A DNA stretch of 64,000 bases from JAWLHU01 sp041690255 (GTDB lineage Bacteria; Bacillota; Sulfobacillia; Symbiobacteriales; Symbiobacteriaceae): assembly GCA_041690255.1 (NCBI GenBank), contig JAWLHU010000015.1, forward strand, positions 62,001-126,000, read 5' to 3'. Position 1 is the first letter of the stretch; every line of letters begins with the position of its first letter. Positions 50,791 to 59,463 of the stretch are shown in pieces. The position numbers and the translations under genes are program-made. The notes under the pieces were generated by a model. The model had not been told where the DNA came from. It was given only the letters and a program-made list of their open reading frames with translations, and did not search any database.

Positions 50791-51585
50791 ATGCTGTTGG
50801 TTCTTGATGTCGGCAACACCAACGTCACCATGGGGCTCTACCTGGAGAGCGAGTTGATCACCACCTGGCGGGTGGCATCGAACCGGGGACGGACGTGGGA
50901 TGAGTTCGGGCTGGAGTTCATCAACCTGTTGAAGGGGGAGGGGCACCTCCCAAGCGGTATCACGGAAGCGGCCATGGCCTCGGTTGTCCCGCCCATGAAC
51001 GCCGTACTGGCTCGGGCTGTCCAGCGCTACCTCGGGCTGGAACTGGTGGAGCTGACCAGCAGCCTGAAGACGCTGCCGGCGGTCTACTACGAGAACGTCT
51101 CAGCCCTGGGCGCCGATCGACTGGTCAACGCCGTGGCCGCCTGGGAGGTCTACGGCCAGCCGCAGAACCGGCCGGTGATCGTCGTCGACTTCGGCACCGC
51201 CACCAAGCTGGAGTGCGTTAGCGCGGGTGGCGAGTACCTCGGCGGCTGCATTGCCCCGGGGATCGGTATCTCCACCGAGGCGCTGACCCGGCGGGCCGCC
51301 CGGCTTCAGCGGGTGGAGCTGCACAAGCCCCGGTCAGTGATCGGCCGGAACATCGTGGCGAGCCTGCAGTCGGGCATTATCTATGGCTTTGCCGGCCAGG
51401 CAGACGGTCTTGTCCGCCGCCTCGCCGCCGAGATCGCTCCGGAGGGGCCGCAGCCGGTGGTAGTGGCCACGGGCGGCCTCGCACACCTGGTGGCGGCGGA
51501 GAGCCGGACGATCAGGCTGGTCGACCCTCACCTTACGCTGGAAGGGATCCGGCGAGTCTACGAAAAGAACTTCGCAAAGGCATAA
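50791..51585 (+). CDS. coaX: Type III pantothenate kinase, second copy
   Basis: A second 264-aa CoaX, identical in length to the first but clearly diverged. It has LLVLDVGNTNVTMGLYLE, MASVVPPMNAVL, SALGADRLVNAVAAWEVYG, IVVDFGTATKLECVS and YLGGCIAPGIGISTEALTRR. ATG 50791 follows GGGGGGAGCGGTAACC. The arrangement suggests tandem duplication. Symbiobacterium thermophilum is known to carry two CoaX paralogues, which fits the proposed origin. They may form a heterodimer, since CoaX is an obligate dimer with shared active sites. Confidence 0.93.
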   Translation: MLLVLDVGNTNVTMGLYLESELITTWRVASNRGRTWDEFGLEFINLLKGEGHLPSGITEAAMASVVPPMNAVLARAVQRYLGLELVELTSSLKTLPAVYYENVSALGADRLVNAVAAWEVYGQPQNRPVIVVDFGTATKLECVSAGGEYLGGCIAPGIGISTEALTRRAARLQRVELHKPRSVIGRNIVASLQSGIIYGFAGQADGLVRRLAAEIAPEGPQPVVVATGGLAHLVAAESRTIRLVDPHLTLEGIRRVYEKNFAKA

Positions 51586-51588
51586 CGA

Positions 51589-51618
51589 AAGGCGCCGTCC
51601 GGACTGGGGCGGCGCCTT
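51589..51618. terminator. Terminator after the coaX pair
   Basis: AAGGCGCCG-T-CC pairs with GG-CGGCGCCTT, followed by CTTACG; the next gene is convergent. Confidence 0.75.
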
Positions 51619-51631
51619 CTTACGAGCGGCG

Positions 51632-52153
51632 TCAGCGATAGGTGATCGGGAGCCGGTGGGACTCGTCGCCGGCGGTGATAATCAGAGCCTGAGGAAGTGG
51701 GCCCTCTGGAACGACAATGGTGGTGGCGAACAGCAACGGTTCACCAGCCCTGGCGGTATAGCCCCAGCCGTGGTTCCCGTAGGTGTAGGCGCCGTAGTCC
51801 AGGTAGAAGTCGAATTTCTCTCCCAGGTAAGGGTTGGGTGGTGCATCGACGGACAATCTGATCACGTACGTGACGAATCCCTCCTCGGGGCGGTCGATTC
51901 GCCTTGGCCAATCGATATGGATCAAACGAGGGAATCGAGCCCGGAGCCACTGCGCCACGGCCGATGGCTGACGCATGTAGTTATCGTAGGTCCTGGCGGA
52001 CACAGCCGTGAACTGGTCGATACGTAAGGGAGCGCCGTCTACCGTCAGCCACTCGTCAGAGACGGTAGGCGTGCTCCCAGGCAGCACCCAGCGGGCGGCA
52101 ACGAGGAGAAAGAGGACGACCGCACCGATCCCTATGGGCCGATAACGTTTCAC
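51632..52153 (-). CDS. Secreted or anchored protein of unknown function
   Basis: A 173-aa protein with a basic start and one hydrophobic helix (about residues 6-24), then a soluble extracytoplasmic region with aromatic-rich strands, for example FDFYLDYGAYTYGNHGWGY near 115-133. No family was recognised. GTG 52153 is chosen because AGGTGG lies 5 bases upstream; GTG 52162 is within that site. It is divergent from a large lipoprotein gene. Confidence 0.55.
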   Translation of the reverse strand: MKRYRPIGIGAVVLFLLVAARWVLPGSTPTVSDEWLTVDGAPLRIDQFTAVSARTYDNYMRQPSAVAQWLRARFPRLIHIDWPRRIDRPEEGFVTYVIRLSVDAPPNPYLGEKFDFYLDYGAYTYGNHGWGYTARAGEPLLFATTIVVPEGPLPQALIITAGDESHRLPITYR

Positions 52154-52282
52154 AGCATCCACCTCGCTTAGCGATCGTCGTTTCCGTGAAGTTCCATCGG
52201 AGCTCGCGAAGAGGGAGAGACTCCTCGGGAGTCTAACTATACAGGTGAAATCACTCTACTTGGACGGACTGGAGGTCCCTTC

Positions 52283-54376
52283 ATGCGTATGGTACGCCGC
52301 TCCATGGCGCTTCTCCTTGTCGCCTTGCTGCTGACCCTGACCGCCTGCGCCAAGAAGACCGAGCCCCCGCCCGCCACCAGCGTGAAGCTGGAGGACGTGC
52401 AGAAGCAGGTTGCGATGGCCTTTGACGGCACCACCTCAAGCGCCCAGCGCCGAGCCGCGGCTGATGAGGCCACGCGGCTCCTCCTGGCCTTGCTCGGCCA
52501 GCCTGACTCGACGGAGATCTCCGATGAGGCCTGGGCCACATCGCCCCGGACGGGTATCAGCGGAATGGTCCGGCACATCGATCTCGGCTCGGGGCTGCAT
52601 CTCTACGCCCTCTCCCTGCCCGGAAACAGCCTGGTGGAGGTACGGGAGCGAGTGGCGCTCCAGATTCGGAGGACAGGGGAGAACCCCACGGTCCACGAGC
52701 TAACCCTACTGCCGGACAGCAGAGTGCTGGAGGCCAAGGCGCTGAAGGATGGCTCCAAGGTGAACCTGACGCTGGCCATGTCGCTCAACGCCGGCGGTGG
52801 GTACATTGCCCACTTCCAGGGGGGCGCATCGGGTCCGCTTCAGCCCATGAACGGGGCATTCAGCGGTCTGAACGGGCAGTACGGTCCGGTCACCCTCTCC
52901 ACCAAGGACGGATATCTCATGGTAACCCCGACCGGCGACTGGAAGCCCACGTTCGACGCCAAGCAGCCGCTCCGGCTCGTCCTGGCCCCCGAGGTTGCCC
53001 TGGACTGGAAGCAGCAGTTCGTCCTTGTCGACGATTCCAAGTTTGACGCCTTCGCCTTGCTTCAGATCGCTTATGACCCGGCACTCTGCGCCGCGGGGAA
53101 GTGCCCCGAGACGATCGCCGAGGCGGCCAAGAAATCCCCACAGGAGGCGACTGCGGCTGCTTGGTCCCAGGCCACAGCGAAGCTGTCCACCCTGCTGGCC
53201 GACGAGAAGTCCTGGTCCGATGATTTCACGGGCAAACTGCCCCCCGGGGCCGCCTCCCTCCGTGATCAGGGCCGCGATCTCTCCGTTCGGATTCTGACGA
53301 TCCCCGCTCCGGAAGGTCTCCCCGCAAGGGCGTTCACAGCGGTCCAGTCCCGCGCCGGTGGTGGGCTTCCCATGAGCCGGGTGATCGACCTCCCCGGACC
53401 GGTCAGCAGCTTCCGAGCCACGACCCATACGGGGTTGCCCGCCATTCTGATCGTGGTTAACGAGACCAAGGATCAGAAGGGAACGCTTCAGACGGCGGGG
53501 CTTCACCTCTTCCGTCTTAACGCCGGTAATGATTGGGTGGCAGCGGAGAAGTGGGTTGGCTCGGTGCCCGAATCCCAGTTCTTCAATCTGGGTAAGTCGA
53601 CGGATGGACATGTAACGGTCCAGTGGGAACTGGACAAGAACCCTAACTTGACAATCAGCGTGGCCACTGGTACCCAGCCGAACGTTACGATCTGCAAGTT
53701 CCTGCGCGACGACTGTCACAGCCTTGTCTGGGTCAGTGGCAAACTGCATGCCGTAGACCTGCTCAAGACCCAGTTGGCCGAGTCGCTCAACCCCAGCCTC
53801 ACCCCGGAGGAGTACTTCTGGCGGGCAAACCAACTGGCGCTCTTCCTGTCGGCGGTCGATCCGGCGGAGGTGTCGGAGGGGCAGATTCGCACCCTGCTCG
53901 ACCTGCAGGTGATCGATGCCGGCTTCGGCACTCGAGTGGTCGCCATGCCTCCCACGACGGGGAACAGTTGGGCTGCGGTGGTCCACACCCGGGACCAGGG
54001 CCTGCTGGTGCCTGTCCAGAACAAAGGCGTCACCAGTTGGGAGGCGGCCCGGGTCGTAGAGGGCGGCGGCCAGCGCAGGCTTCTGATCCTGGGACGGTCT
54101 GAGCTGGGCTATGTGCTGATCGCCCACCAGTGGGATGGTCAGCGCTGGCTCCCGGTCGATGCCCTGGACACGCAGGTAGAGCAGTCCCTGGCTGAGTCCG
54201 CTCGCGTTTTCAACATTCCCGGTCAAACGACCCCGGTGCGTGGCCTGCTACTCTACGGTCCCAACGTAGCGGCCAACTTCACGAGCGACGGTAAGGGCGT
54301 AAGCCTCTGCGAGAGCCCGGGCTTCGCCTGCGCAACCTACACGTACAACAGTGGATGGCGGTTGGACATCAAATAG
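52283..54376 (+). CDS. Large lipoprotein of unknown function
   Basis: A 697-aa protein with a lipoprotein signal peptide: MRMVRRSMALLLVALLLTL followed by the lipobox L-T-A-C (Cys near residue 22). The rest is predicted soluble, with a mixture of beta-strand segments and Ala/Lys-rich helices (EAAKKSPQEATAAAWSQATA near 278). Two Cys pairs occur (LCAAGKC near 268, CKFLRDDC near 474) and one near the C-terminus (LCESPGFAC). No known domain was identified. ATG 52283 follows GGAGGTCCCTTC. The gene ends 12 bases before the asparaginase start and may share its transcript. Confidence 0.7.
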   Translation: MRMVRRSMALLLVALLLTLTACAKKTEPPPATSVKLEDVQKQVAMAFDGTTSSAQRRAAADEATRLLLALLGQPDSTEISDEAWATSPRTGISGMVRHIDLGSGLHLYALSLPGNSLVEVRERVALQIRRTGENPTVHELTLLPDSRVLEAKALKDGSKVNLTLAMSLNAGGGYIAHFQGGASGPLQPMNGAFSGLNGQYGPVTLSTKDGYLMVTPTGDWKPTFDAKQPLRLVLAPEVALDWKQQFVLVDDSKFDAFALLQIAYDPALCAAGKCPETIAEAAKKSPQEATAAAWSQATAKLSTLLADEKSWSDDFTGKLPPGAASLRDQGRDLSVRILTIPAPEGLPARAFTAVQSRAGGGLPMSRVIDLPGPVSSFRATTHTGLPAILIVVNETKDQKGTLQTAGLHLFRLNAGNDWVAAEKWVGSVPESQFFNLGKSTDGHVTVQWELDKNPNLTISVATGTQPNVTICKFLRDDCHSLVWVSGKLHAVDLLKTQLAESLNPSLTPEEYFWRANQLALFLSAVDPAEVSEGQIRTLLDLQVIDAGFGTRVVAMPPTTGNSWAAVVHTRDQGLLVPVQNKGVTSWEAARVVEGGGQRRLLILGRSELGYVLIAHQWDGQRWLPVDALDTQVEQSLAESARVFNIPGQTTPVRGLLLYGPNVAANFTSDGKGVSLCESPGFACATYTYNSGWRLDIK

Positions 54377-54388
54377 AGGATGAGGATA

Positions 54389-55393
54389 ATGGCGCTGCCT
54401 TCACATCCGACGACGATTCAGATGATCTTCACCGGCGGCACGATCTCCATGCAGATCGATCCGCAGGTGGGTGCCGCTGTGCCTACCCTGACGGGTAATG
54501 AGATCCTTTCGACCGTCACTCACCTGGATGCCCATATCACCGCCCGCTCTTTTGACTACGGGCAACTGCCGGGCCCGCATGTCACCCCGCAGATCATGTG
54601 GGACCTGGTCGGCGTGATTCGCCGGTACCTGGAGGACCCGGCGGTAGATGGCGTGGTCGTCACCCACGGGACCGATACGTTGGAAGAGACCGCCTACTTC
54701 ATGGATCTCCTGCTGGATACCGAGAAGCCGGTCGTCTTCACCGGGGCGATGCGCAACGCCTCAGAACTGGGGTTCGACGGCCCCTCCAACCTGCGCGACG
54801 CGATCCTGGTGGCGTCGTCGCCGGCGGCGAGGGGGAACGGGGTCCTGGTCTGCCTGAACGAGCAGATCGTGGCGGCCGCAGAGGCGACCAAGACCCACAC
54901 CGAGGAGCAGGGGACCTTCCAGTCGCCTAACTTCGGCCCCCTCGGTATTGTGGATACCGGCAAGGTCCTCTTCTACCGGCGCCCGATCCTGCGCCAGACG
55001 ATCCCGGCTGTCCGCCTGGAGGAGCCGGTGGACCTCTTCAAAATGTACACGGGCGCTGATGACCGGATGATCCGCTTCGCTGTGGACTCGGGTTCACAAG
55101 GCCTGGTGATCGAGGCCCTTGGCCGGGGCAACGTCCCGCCGGCGGTGGTGCCGGGAATTGAGTACGCCCTCTCTAAGGGACTCCCGGTGGTGATCACCTC
55201 GCGGGCGGTCCGGGGGCGGGTGCTCGACACCTATGGCTACGAGGGGGCCGGCCGGCGCCTGCGGCAGATGGGCGTGATCTTCGCCGACTACCTGAACAGC
55301 CAGAAGGCCCGGATCAAGCTGATGCTCGCCCTGGGAGCGACGCATGATCCGAGCCAGGTGAAGCGGTACTTCGAGGAAGGGCGCTACGACTAG
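54389..55393 (+). CDS. Type I (cytoplasmic-type) L-asparaginase
   Basis: Hydrolyses asparagine to aspartate and ammonia. The 334-aa protein has the two active-site threonines in IFTGGTISM near residue 10 and VVTHGTDTLEETAYF near 85-99, VFTGAMRNASELGFDGPSNL near 112 and an internal Lys in EATKTHTEEQ near 160. It lacks a signal peptide. ATG 54389 is favoured by GAGGATGAGG; ATG 54380 is an alternative three codons earlier. It produces aspartate, the substrate of nadB elsewhere in the window, but no direct link is seen. Confidence 0.93.
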   Translation: MALPSHPTTIQMIFTGGTISMQIDPQVGAAVPTLTGNEILSTVTHLDAHITARSFDYGQLPGPHVTPQIMWDLVGVIRRYLEDPAVDGVVVTHGTDTLEETAYFMDLLLDTEKPVVFTGAMRNASELGFDGPSNLRDAILVASSPAARGNGVLVCLNEQIVAAAEATKTHTEEQGTFQSPNFGPLGIVDTGKVLFYRRPILRQTIPAVRLEEPVDLFKMYTGADDRMIRFAVDSGSQGLVIEALGRGNVPPAVVPGIEYALSKGLPVVITSRAVRGRVLDTYGYEGAGRRLRQMGVIFADYLNSQKARIKLMLALGATHDPSQVKRYFEEGRYD

Positions 55394-55402
55394 ACACACG
55401 AA

Positions 55403-55435
55403 GAGGCGGGCCTCCCAAATGTGGGGACCCGCCTC
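55403..55435 (+). terminator. Terminator of the asparaginase gene
   Basis: GAGGCGGG pairs with CCCGCCTC, with inner CCCA/TGGG, followed by ATTTATTTGG. Confidence 0.85.
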
Positions 55436-55527
55436 ATTTATTTGGAAGGAGTTGGGTTCACTCGTGGGGCAGAGATAGGATGGCAGGGACGGGCGCCGGA
55501 TCACTCTCCCTTACGCGAGGTGATACG

Positions 55528-55644
55528 GTGTCGGCGAAGGAAAAGATCCTCTTGGCCTTATGCGTCACGGCCTTCACGGAGAGCCTCAAGTTGTTTCTGA
55601 ACGAGGTACTCCCTCTGTTGGTTCGCTGGCTCGTGGGACACTAG
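55528..55644 (+). CDS. Candidate 38-aa small protein
   Basis: A 38-codon frame starting at GTG 55528, preceded by GCGAGGTGATAC, a good ribosome site. The product (MSAKEKILLALCVTAFTE then SLKLFLNEVLPLLVRWLVGH) is rich in Leu and Val and can form one or two hydrophobic or amphipathic helices. It lies alone between a terminator and a convergent gene. No family was recognised. Confidence 0.45.
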   Translation: MSAKEKILLALCVTAFTESLKLFLNEVLPLLVRWLVGH

Positions 55645-55740
55645 GTCTCTGGACCCTCTCCGGTTCCCGCTCCTGCCACCACTATTCTGCGTTGTCCCCC
55701 GGCGATTTATTCCTCGGGTTGAGCGGGCAGTGGCAGCATA

Positions 55741-55774
55741 GACCCGTGGTGGACATCCAATCCCACCACGGGTC
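55741..55774. terminator. Terminator hairpin before moaD-moaE
   Basis: GACCCGTGGTGG and CCACCACGGGTC form a 12-bp perfect stem with a 10-base loop, 4 bases past the stop of the minus-strand gene and also downstream of the 38-aa ORF. Confidence 0.8.
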
Positions 55775-55778
55775 CTTC

Positions 55779-56480
55779 TTATGCGTTCGGCTTGTTGTGC
55801 ATCCAGTCGGGGCCGAGCTGGCTGCCGACCCACTCCTCGCCGTCGGCCCAGATCTCCTTCTTCCAGATCGGCACGATCTGCTTCAGGCGCTCAATGGCGT
55901 GGCGGCAGGCATCGAACGAATCGGCGCGGTGCGGCGTGGCCACGGCAATGATCACGCTCGGCTCCAGGACCTCCAGCTTCCCGATGCGGTGGACGATCGC
56001 CACCTCGGCACCGGGCCACTTCTCGCTGATCTCCCGGCCGATCACACGCATCTGGTCCACGGCCATTTCGGGGTAGGCTTCATAGTGCAGATAGGTGGTC
56101 TGCTTTCCCTTTGTCCACTCCCGGACTGTGCCCACGAAGACCAGTGTGGCGCCGGAGTAGGGGTTCGTGACGCGGGACGCGACCTCATCGGCGGAGAGTG
56201 GGGCCTCGGTCACCTCGAAGCGCGGGCGGGGATCATCAACCGAACCGCCGCTGACCGGCGGAATCAGGGCGACTTCGTCACCATCTGCCAGCACCCGGTC
56301 GGCGGTGGCGTACTCCCGGTTGACCGCAACGGCCAGGACCGGAGCGAGCCGGACCAGGCCCGGATACTCCTCCTGCAACGCTTGCAGCAACTGAGCAGAG
56401 GTGAGGCCGGCCCAGTCGCCCTCGAGGAGGCGGCGACCGGCAGCATCGGCCGCTGCGGCAAAGAGCTTGACCGTGATCAA
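55779..56480 (-). CDS. MoaD-MoaE fusion, molybdopterin synthase (MoaX-like)
   Basis: A 233-aa fusion of both molybdopterin synthase subunits. Residues 1-79 are MoaD-like (MITVKLFAAAADAAGRRLLE to ALIPPVSGG), with the Gly78-Gly79 pair that must normally be free at the C-terminus to carry a thiocarboxylate. Residues about 85-233 are MoaE (GATLVFVGTVREWTKG, VAIVHRIGKLEV, HRADSFDACRHAIERLKQ and PIWKKEIW with the catalytic Lys). In Mycobacterium tuberculosis the similar MoaX is cleaved after Gly-Gly. TTG 56480 lies 8 bases after AGGAGG; ATG 56504 would be upstream of that site. Confidence 0.9.
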   Translation of the reverse strand: MITVKLFAAAADAAGRRLLEGDWAGLTSAQLLQALQEEYPGLVRLAPVLAVAVNREYATADRVLADGDEVALIPPVSGGSVDDPRPRFEVTEAPLSADEVASRVTNPYSGATLVFVGTVREWTKGKQTTYLHYEAYPEMAVDQMRVIGREISEKWPGAEVAIVHRIGKLEVLEPSVIIAVATPHRADSFDACRHAIERLKQIVPIWKKEIWADGEEWVGSQLGPDWMHNKPNA

Positions 56481-56655
56481 GTGGTGTACCTCCTGACGGT
56501 TCATGTTCACTGACTCCAGTATAGTCCAGGGCATTGGGTCCCGTCCATCGCCCCTTTGGCTATGGTACCCATGGAGGGTAGGCAGCGTAGGGAGAACGTT
56601 GCTTCCCTCGCGAATCGTGAAAGAGTATACTAAACGGAGAAAGGGGGTCTCTGCC

Positions 56656-57144
56656 ATGATACGCCTGAGCCTCATGAGCGTCGGGATGGTGGAAGAGACC
56701 ACGAGTGTGATCCTTGTCTTGCGCGCACCGGAGCAGGGCCGGCTCCTGGTCATGGAGGTGGGTCTCATGGAGGGGCGGGCCATCGCCCTTGAGGCCGAAG
56801 AGGTCAAGACACCCCGACCGCTGACCCACGAGTTGACCACCCGGGTGATCGAGGCGCTGAACGCCACCCTGGTGCAGGTCGTGATCCGTGAGTTTCGCGA
56901 TAAGACCTTCTTCGCTGACCTCGTCCTGCGTACGGTCGATGGCGGCGAGGTCGTGATCGATGCCCGCCCAAGCGACGCCATTGCGCTCGCCCTGCGGACC
57001 GGGGCGCTGATCTATGCCACACCCGAGGTCATGGAAACAGCCGGGCTCGATGAGAACGAGAGTCTCGACGAGGAGGAGCCAGAGGGGATCGACGCCCCCG
57101 AGGAGGATGACGATGAGGACGATGAGGGTAGCGTCCTTCACTAG
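56656..57144 (+). CDS. DUF151 / bifunctional nuclease-family protein
   Basis: A 162-aa protein. Residues about 1-128 match the DUF151 fold, with LTHELTTRVIEALNATLVQV and DGGEVVIDARPSDAIALALR (the conserved D-A-R-P-S-D-A-I-A-L-A). The last 35 residues form a strongly acidic tail (DEEEP then EEDDDEDDE). The family includes a plant nuclease with RNase/DNase activity, but bacterial function is not established. ATG 56656 follows AAAGGGGGTCTCT. TATACT at 56626-56631 may be its -10. The homoserine dehydrogenase gene begins 18 bases later. Confidence 0.85.
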   Translation: MIRLSLMSVGMVEETTSVILVLRAPEQGRLLVMEVGLMEGRAIALEAEEVKTPRPLTHELTTRVIEALNATLVQVVIREFRDKTFFADLVLRTVDGGEVVIDARPSDAIALALRTGALIYATPEVMETAGLDENESLDEEEPEGIDAPEEDDDEDDEGSVLH

Positions 57145-57162
57145 GCCAAGGAGGCGGTCGAG

Positions 57163-58227
57163 TTGCGGCAGCTACACGTTGCGATGATTGGGTTCGGTGC
57201 GGTGGGCCGGGAACTGGCTCGGATGCTCTTCGAGCAGGGAAAGGCCATTCGCGAGCGAACCGGGGTCGAGGTGCTGGTTACGGCTGTCGCGGATGCATCG
57301 GGCGCTGTTTATCTGGATGACCAGGCCATGCTGGGGAATCTGATTGACTGGAAGACGCCGGAGCGGGACCTCGGCGGGCTTGCGACTGCGCAGCGTGCCT
57401 GGTCGCTGGAGGAGTTCCTCGCCCAGGCCGATGTCCTGGTGGAGCTTGGGCCGACGAACCTGCAGACCGCCCAGCCCTCGCTGGATCGGATCCGCTGGGC
57501 GCTGGCCCTGGGCCGGCATGTGGTGACCGGCAACAAGGGTCCCCTCGCCCTGGAGTACGGCCCGCTTGTCAGGCAGGCCGAGCAGAAGGGGCTGCGCCTC
57601 ATGTTCTCAGCCGCCATCTGCGGCGGTCTCCCGGTGTTGGACACCGCCCGGGGCTTCGAGGCAGAGGAGATCACGGGATTTGAGGGCGTGTTGGGTGCGA
57701 CGCCGAACCACATCCTAAGCCGTATGGAGTCCGATGGTCTCGACTACCAGGCAGCGCTCAACCTGACCCGTGCCCTGGGCATCGCGGAGCGCGATCCCCG
57801 GCTCGACGTAGAGGGCTGGGACACCGCCGCCAAGACGGTGATTCTGGCCAACGCTTTGCTAGGTGCAGAACTGACCATGGCCCAGGTCCAGGTCAAGGGG
57901 ATCACCGAGGTCGCCCCGCTCGATCTAACCCTGGCCCGCCGGCAGGGCGGTGCCCTGAAGTTGGTCGGCTGGGCGAAGAAGCAGAACGGCAAGGTCTACG
58001 CCCAGGTCGAGCCGAAGATCATGCCATTGGATCATCCGCTCTCCCGGGTCTCCGGTGCGGCCCAGGCGATCTGCCTGGAGAGCCCGAACATCGGGCGGAT
58101 CACGCTGGCCGGCGGTGCCTCAAACCCGCACGTGGCGGCCAGTGCCGTTATGCGGGACCTGATCCGCCTGGCCCACGAGGTCGTGGAACCGGTGGCCAAG
58201 TCGCCCACCGACCGGGTGGAGGGGTAG
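57163..58227 (+). CDS. hom: Homoserine dehydrogenase
   Basis: Reduces aspartate semialdehyde to homoserine for threonine and methionine. The 354-aa protein has the Rossmann motif AMIGFGAVGRELARML near residue 7, HVVTGNKGPLALEYGPLV near 122 (the T-x-N-K segment), SAAICGGLPVLDTARG near 150 and GATPNHILSRMESDGLDYQA near 180, with D-x-E-G-x-D-x-A-x-K as LDVEGWDTAAKTVILA. No regulatory ACT domain is present; the length equals the ACT-less type. TTG 57163 follows AAGGAGGCGG. The aminotransferase follows in the same direction. Confidence 0.9.
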   Translation: MRQLHVAMIGFGAVGRELARMLFEQGKAIRERTGVEVLVTAVADASGAVYLDDQAMLGNLIDWKTPERDLGGLATAQRAWSLEEFLAQADVLVELGPTNLQTAQPSLDRIRWALALGRHVVTGNKGPLALEYGPLVRQAEQKGLRLMFSAAICGGLPVLDTARGFEAEEITGFEGVLGATPNHILSRMESDGLDYQAALNLTRALGIAERDPRLDVEGWDTAAKTVILANALLGAELTMAQVQVKGITEVAPLDLTLARRQGGALKLVGWAKKQNGKVYAQVEPKIMPLDHPLSRVSGAAQAICLESPNIGRITLAGGASNPHVAASAVMRDLIRLAHEVVEPVAKSPTDRVEG

Positions 58228-58272
58228 GACCCATAGATCACTTACGATACGGAACAGAGGAGGACGTCTACA

Positions 58273-59457
58273 ATGACCCAACATCTACCGGAACTGAACC
58301 CGCCCGTGCGGCTGCTCATGGGGCCCGGTCCATCGAACGCGGATCCCCGCGTCCTGCGGGCCATGGCCACCCCGGTCATCGGTCACCTGGATCCGGCCTT
58401 CCTCACCATTATGGATGAGACCATGACCTGGCTCCGTCAGGTCTACCAGACGACCAACCACCACACCGTGCCGATCTCGGCCACGGGTTCGGCGGGCATT
58501 GAGACCATGATGGTCAACCTGCTGGAGCCCGGTGACGAGGTGATCGTCGGCATCATTGGCTACTTCGGCCAGCGGCTGGCGGAGGTCGCCGCCCGGACCG
58601 GCGCCAACGTGCGGATTATCGAGGCGCCCTTTGGCGAGGTGATCGCGCCCGAGCGCTTCGAGGAGGAGCTGAAGCGGAAGCCGGCCAAGCTTGTCGCTCT
58701 GGTCCACGCCGAGACCTCTACCGGTGCGGCTCAGCCGATCGCGGAGGTGGCGGAGATCGCCCACCGTTACGGGGCGCTGATCGCGGTGGATGCGGTCACG
58801 TCGCTGGGCGGCATGGATGTCAAGGTGGATGAGTGGGGCCTCGACGCCGTCGCCTCCTGCTCGCAGAAGTGCCTCGGCGCCCCTCCCGGACTCTCGCCGG
58901 TCACCTTCGGCCCCCGGGCCATGGAGGCGGTCGCTGCCCGCAAGACCAAGTGCCAGTCCTGGTACCTGGATCTGAGCCTCCTCTTCGCCTACTGGGGCGA
59001 TGGGAAGGAGAACACCCGGGTCTTCCACCACACCGGCCCGGTCTCCATGATCTACGCCATGCGGGAAGCGCTGCGGCTCGTGGTGGAGGAGGGGCTGGAG
59101 GCCCGCCACGCCCGGCACAGGCTGGCGGCGCAGGCCTTCGCCGGCGGCCTGGAGGCCATGGGGCTCTCGCTCTTCACCAAGGGGCCCCGCCTGCCCATGC
59201 TGAACGTGGTCAACATTCCTGAGGGGATCAACGATATGGCGGTTCGCCGCCGCCTGCTGGAGATGAACATCGAGATCGCCGGTGGCTTCGGTCCGCTGGC
59301 CGGCAAGACCTGGCGGGTCGGCCTCATGGGCGTCAACGCTCAGCAGCAGCCGATCGTCACGCTGCTGAACAACCTGGAGATGGCGCTGGCCGAGCAGGGC
59401 TACAAGTGCGAGCGGGGAGCCGCCGCCGCCGCTGCTACGGCGATTTTCCGGGGGTAG
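58273..59457 (+). CDS. Class V aminotransferase (serine/alanine-glyoxylate type)
   Basis: A 394-aa PLP enzyme. It has GPGPSNADPRVLRAM near the start, GSAGIETMMVNLLEPGDEV near 76, HAETSTGAAQPIAEVA near 148, VDAVTSLGGMDVKVDEWGLD near 175 and the PLP Lys in SCSQKCLGAPPGLSPV near 200. It most resembles alanine/serine-glyoxylate or -pyruvate aminotransferases, which use glyoxylate or pyruvate as amino acceptor. ATG 58273 follows AGAGGAGGACG. It is 45 bases after hom and may join a serine/threonine/glycine metabolism unit. Confidence 0.9.
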   Translation: MTQHLPELNPPVRLLMGPGPSNADPRVLRAMATPVIGHLDPAFLTIMDETMTWLRQVYQTTNHHTVPISATGSAGIETMMVNLLEPGDEVIVGIIGYFGQRLAEVAARTGANVRIIEAPFGEVIAPERFEEELKRKPAKLVALVHAETSTGAAQPIAEVAEIAHRYGALIAVDAVTSLGGMDVKVDEWGLDAVASCSQKCLGAPPGLSPVTFGPRAMEAVAARKTKCQSWYLDLSLLFAYWGDGKENTRVFHHTGPVSMIYAMREALRLVVEEGLEARHARHRLAAQAFAGGLEAMGLSLFTKGPRLPMLNVVNIPEGINDMAVRRRLLEMNIEIAGGFGPLAGKTWRVGLMGVNAQQQPIVTLLNNLEMALAEQGYKCERGAAAAAATAIFRG

Positions 59458-59463
59458 TCGGGC

